A stretch of 64,000 nt of DNA from Zavarzinella formosa DSM 19928 (GTDB taxonomy: Bacteria; Planctomycetota; Planctomycetia; Gemmatales; Gemmataceae), in contig NZ_JH636446.1 of assembly GCF_000255705.1 (NCBI RefSeq), positions 144,544-208,543 on the forward strand. Reading direction: 5' to 3'. Numbering within the stretch: position 1 is the stretch's first letter; every line of letters starts with the position of its first letter. The position numbers were made by a program, and so were the translations under genes. The notes under the pieces were generated by a model. The model was not told the origin of the DNA, made no database searches, and worked only from the letters and a program-made list of their open reading frames with translations. Below, in pieces: positions 62,308-64,000 of the stretch.

Positions 62308-63318
62308 ATGTCATTAGGTGCCTCGGGGAAATTTCGTCGCGGGTTTACGCTCATCGAACTGTTGGTGGTGATCGCCATCATCGCCATCCTCATCGGACTT
62401 CTTCTGCCAGCCGTGCAGAAGATTCGCGAGGCTGCGAACCGCATGAAGTGTTCCAACAACATCAAGCAAATCGGCCTGGCACTGCACAACTACCACGACA
62501 CCAACAACATGTTGCCCCCCGGCGTGGCCTCTGACGTGGCCCCCTACGGCAGCGGCGGCGGTTGGGGCAGTTCGTGGATGGTGTTCATTCTCCCCAACAT
62601 GGAACAGACCGCCCTCTATTCCCAATGGTCGTTCGCCGGCAGTTCCGGTTTCACGAACGCGACCAACAAAGTCTTGGTTACTCAAAAGTCATTCCCGGCT
62701 TGGACGTGTCCCTCCAACCCGGACCAAGCTTATTCCGTTGGTGGCAACACTCCGATGATGTCGAGTTATGTGGGGATTTCCGGCGCGGTCAATGGCATCG
62801 CCACCGGCGTGGTCGATTCCCGCAACAGTTCCGGCAACGCGGGCATCTGTAGCGGCAGCGGTGTATTGATCCCCAACGGCACCCTGACCTTTGCCGCCAT
62901 CAGCGATGGCCTGTCGAACACAATCGCCGTGAGTGAATCAGCCAACTATATGAAAGACACAAGCAACGTGAACCAGTCCACATTCCGGTCCGGGGGGAAC
63001 TACGGCTGGACTATGGGCACGGGAACGGCGGGACCGGCCACCCCGCCCAATTACAACAACGGCGGTGACAACCGGACATTCAACCTGACGACGATTCGCT
63101 ACTCGATCAACCAAAACACGGGTTGGACCAACAACGCATCCGGCACGGGCGTCGGGAGCGACCACGGTTGCAACAGCCCGCTGATCTCGGCCCATACCGG
63201 CGGCGTGAACGCCCTGATGGGAGATGGCTCGGTCAAATTCTTGCGGCAAACCATCTCGCTAACCACTTTGGGCCAGCTGGCTGTCCGCGACGACGGCCAA
63301 GTGCTTGGCAACTTCTAA
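62308..63318 (+). CDS. DUF1559 prepilin-like protein
   Basis: 336 aa from the second of two adjacent ATGs (62308), which places GGAG 5 nt away; the first (62305) is too close. [20 protein letters not shown] is very like the N-termini at 60163 and 63910, and [20 protein letters not shown] follows. Body GSSWMVFILPNMEQTALYSQ, CPSNPDQAYSVGGNTPMMSS, ISDGLSNTIAVSESANYMKD; end SAHTGGVNALMGDGSVKFLR. Paralog of the gene at 60163, likely by local duplication including the leader. Confidence 0.94.
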   Translation: MSLGASGKFRRGFTLIELLVVIAIIAILIGLLLPAVQKIREAANRMKCSNNIKQIGLALHNYHDTNNMLPPGVASDVAPYGSGGGWGSSWMVFILPNMEQTALYSQWSFAGSSGFTNATNKVLVTQKSFPAWTCPSNPDQAYSVGGNTPMMSSYVGISGAVNGIATGVVDSRNSSGNAGICSGSGVLIPNGTLTFAAISDGLSNTIAVSESANYMKDTSNVNQSTFRSGGNYGWTMGTGTAGPATPPNYNNGGDNRTFNLTTIRYSINQNTGWTNNASGTGVGSDHGCNSPLISAHTGGVNALMGDGSVKFLRQTISLTTLGQLAVRDDGQVLGNF

Positions 63319-63341
63319 ACCACGACCTGTCGTCATCCCGG

Positions 63342-63375
63342 ACACCCCGATTCCCGCAACGGGACATCGGGGTGT
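63342..63375 (+). terminator. Rho-independent terminator after DUF1559
   Basis: ACACCCCGAT (63342-63351) pairs with ATCGGGGTGT (63366-63375), inner TCCCG/CGGGA extends it, then TTTTCGTTTTGTC. 24 nt past the stop. From 63376 to 63604 nothing else was recognised apart from a stretch near 63571-63600 (GATGAACACAGATGAAAATG) resembling the dispersed intergenic repeats. Confidence 0.8.
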
Positions 63376-63604
63376 TTTCGTTTTGTCTTGCTGATTTGGC
63401 GTGTCCACCGACTTCGCGTTCAAAGCACTTGATCGACAGACAGTCGTTTTGCGGAATCAAGCGCCTCCTTTTTTCCGATTCGCCAATCCAAATCCAACCC
63501 GATGCAGACGGACAACTTGTCGTGGAGATGTGTTTGGGATGCTTGTCATATCAGGATGGATGGTTCTTCGCGATGAACACAGATGAAAATGGACGTGAAT
63601 CTTC

Positions 63605-63634
63605 TTGACAGCGACTCACAGTCGCCTGTACAAG
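63605..63634 (+). promoter_or_regulatory. Shared DUF1559 promoter, copy C
   Basis: TTGACA (63605-63610), 18 nt, TACAAG (63629-63634), 305 bp before ATG 63910. Confidence 0.6.
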
Positions 63635-63837
63635 AGTATGATCATCCTGAAGGCGACCCGAATTTACCACCCTAAATTCGTGTTCGGCTCTAACCTCTCT
63701 GACGCCCGCCTAATTTCGAGAATTATCGCCTGAATCGCCCTCGGTTCTTCATGGGAAATACCTGCGGAGAGGTGATATATCCATCTGTTTCATTTTCCAG
63801 TTGTCGGATCTTCCACCATCATCACGAACACGACCGT

Positions 63838-63909
63838 TCGGAGGCATTCCCTTCGACGTTTTTCGCGTGTGTGTCTTTGTCCCTTTTTTCTCCCGAAGGA
63901 GACGGAATG
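63838..63909 (+). promoter_or_regulatory. DUF1559 leader element C: hairpin plus pyrimidine tract
   Basis: Stem TCGGAGG (63838-63844) with CCTTCGA (63850-63856), one G-U pair, then CGTTTTTCGCGTGTGTGTCT, pyrimidines and GGAGACGGA before the two ATGs. Confidence 0.6.
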
Positions 63910-64000
63910 ATGTCATCAGTTGTCTCGGGGAAACTCCGCCGCGGGTTTACCCTCACAGGGCCATTCCGTTATTCAACGTGGGGGATGCCGATAAGCTCCC
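63907..64000 (+). pseudogene. DUF1559 gene broken inside its prepilin signal
   Basis: The frame starts MMSSVVSGKLRRGFTL, matching the paralogs, but after base 63955 the expected IELLVVIAI codons are replaced by unrelated sequence (TGPFRYSTWGMPISS in frame). The join falls after CCCTCA. An element inserted there, a rearrangement, or an assembly join near the window end are the options; only 45 bases past the junction are visible. Confidence 0.7.

Overview
The window reads as chromosomal DNA of a planctomycete, most likely Gemmataceae. Indicators are several DUF1559 prepilin-like proteins with the [13 protein letters not shown]-terminus, a DUF1501 protein, planctomycete c-type cytochrome/WD40 and PPC-domain secreted proteins, a sulfatase, a TIGR03067 protein, a SUKH protein with the Gemmata-type C-terminus HVRGCWVVDLILGK, and an LEQLESR protein start. 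No rRNA, tRNA or CRISPR array was seen. Genus and species cannot be named from the sequence alone.

Layout. 0-5 kb: a DUF1559 gene cut by the window edge, a cytochrome c/WD40 protein and a PPC protein, separated by long inverted repeats. 5-9.3 kb: an SDR oxidoreductase, an overlapping pair of small unknown genes, a sulfatase and an unknown protein. 9.2-10.4 kb: a frameshifted small gene and an IS4-type transposase remnant. 10.4-14.6 kb: M24 peptidase, UbiE-type methyltransferase, NIPSNAP protein and a DUF1501 gene with an in-frame TAA. 15.4-17.9 kb: two membrane proteins, then an IS5 remnant abutting a beheaded LEQLESR gene. 18-26.3 kb: D-aminoacylase-like amidohydrolase, a membrane protein with a single haem motif, a PQQ-type dehydrogenase/cytochrome c fusion and an XPB-N-terminal-like protein with two small neighbours. 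26.4-27.4 kb: a graveyard of at least two different transposases and an oxidoreductase fragment. 27.4-35.9 kb: SUKH protein, mannitol-dehydrogenase-like reductase, glycosyltransferase, DUF72, a DUF116-polyprenyl synthetase fusion, a chorismate-lyase-like protein and a GT39-type membrane protein.

36.1-40 kb is the housekeeping block rpmF-plsX-fabD-acpP-fabF (ribosomal protein L32 and type II fatty acid synthesis), closed by a 43-bp perfect hairpin. 40.1-47.7 kb holds an RraA-like protein, a Tat-exported Gfo/Idh/MocA protein, an ion transporter, an S9 peptidase/FGE-like fusion, a protein with three TFVxRL motifs and a DUF2171 protein. 47.7-51.5 kb is a methylcitrate-cycle operon (prpB-prpC-prpD, minus strand), which would route propionyl-CoA to pyruvate and succinate. 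Then come an FkbM methyltransferase, infC (apparently with a rare AUC start), an anti-sigma/FecR/WD40 fusion and hemW.

57.4-64 kb is a DUF1559-rich end. Three successive DUF1559 genes (starts 60163, 62308 and 63910) share a TTGACA-N18-TASAAS promoter about 300 bp upstream. They also share a small hairpin, with base changes that keep pairing, followed by a pyrimidine-rich tract just before the ribosome binding site. This common 5' leader is the best candidate for an undescribed regulatory element. The third of these genes is broken at 63955, inside its prepilin signal.

A second theme is long inverted repeats between genes (22-46 bp arms, mutually unrelated sequences), usually a few bases after stop codons; one orphan half-copy occurs at 8626.
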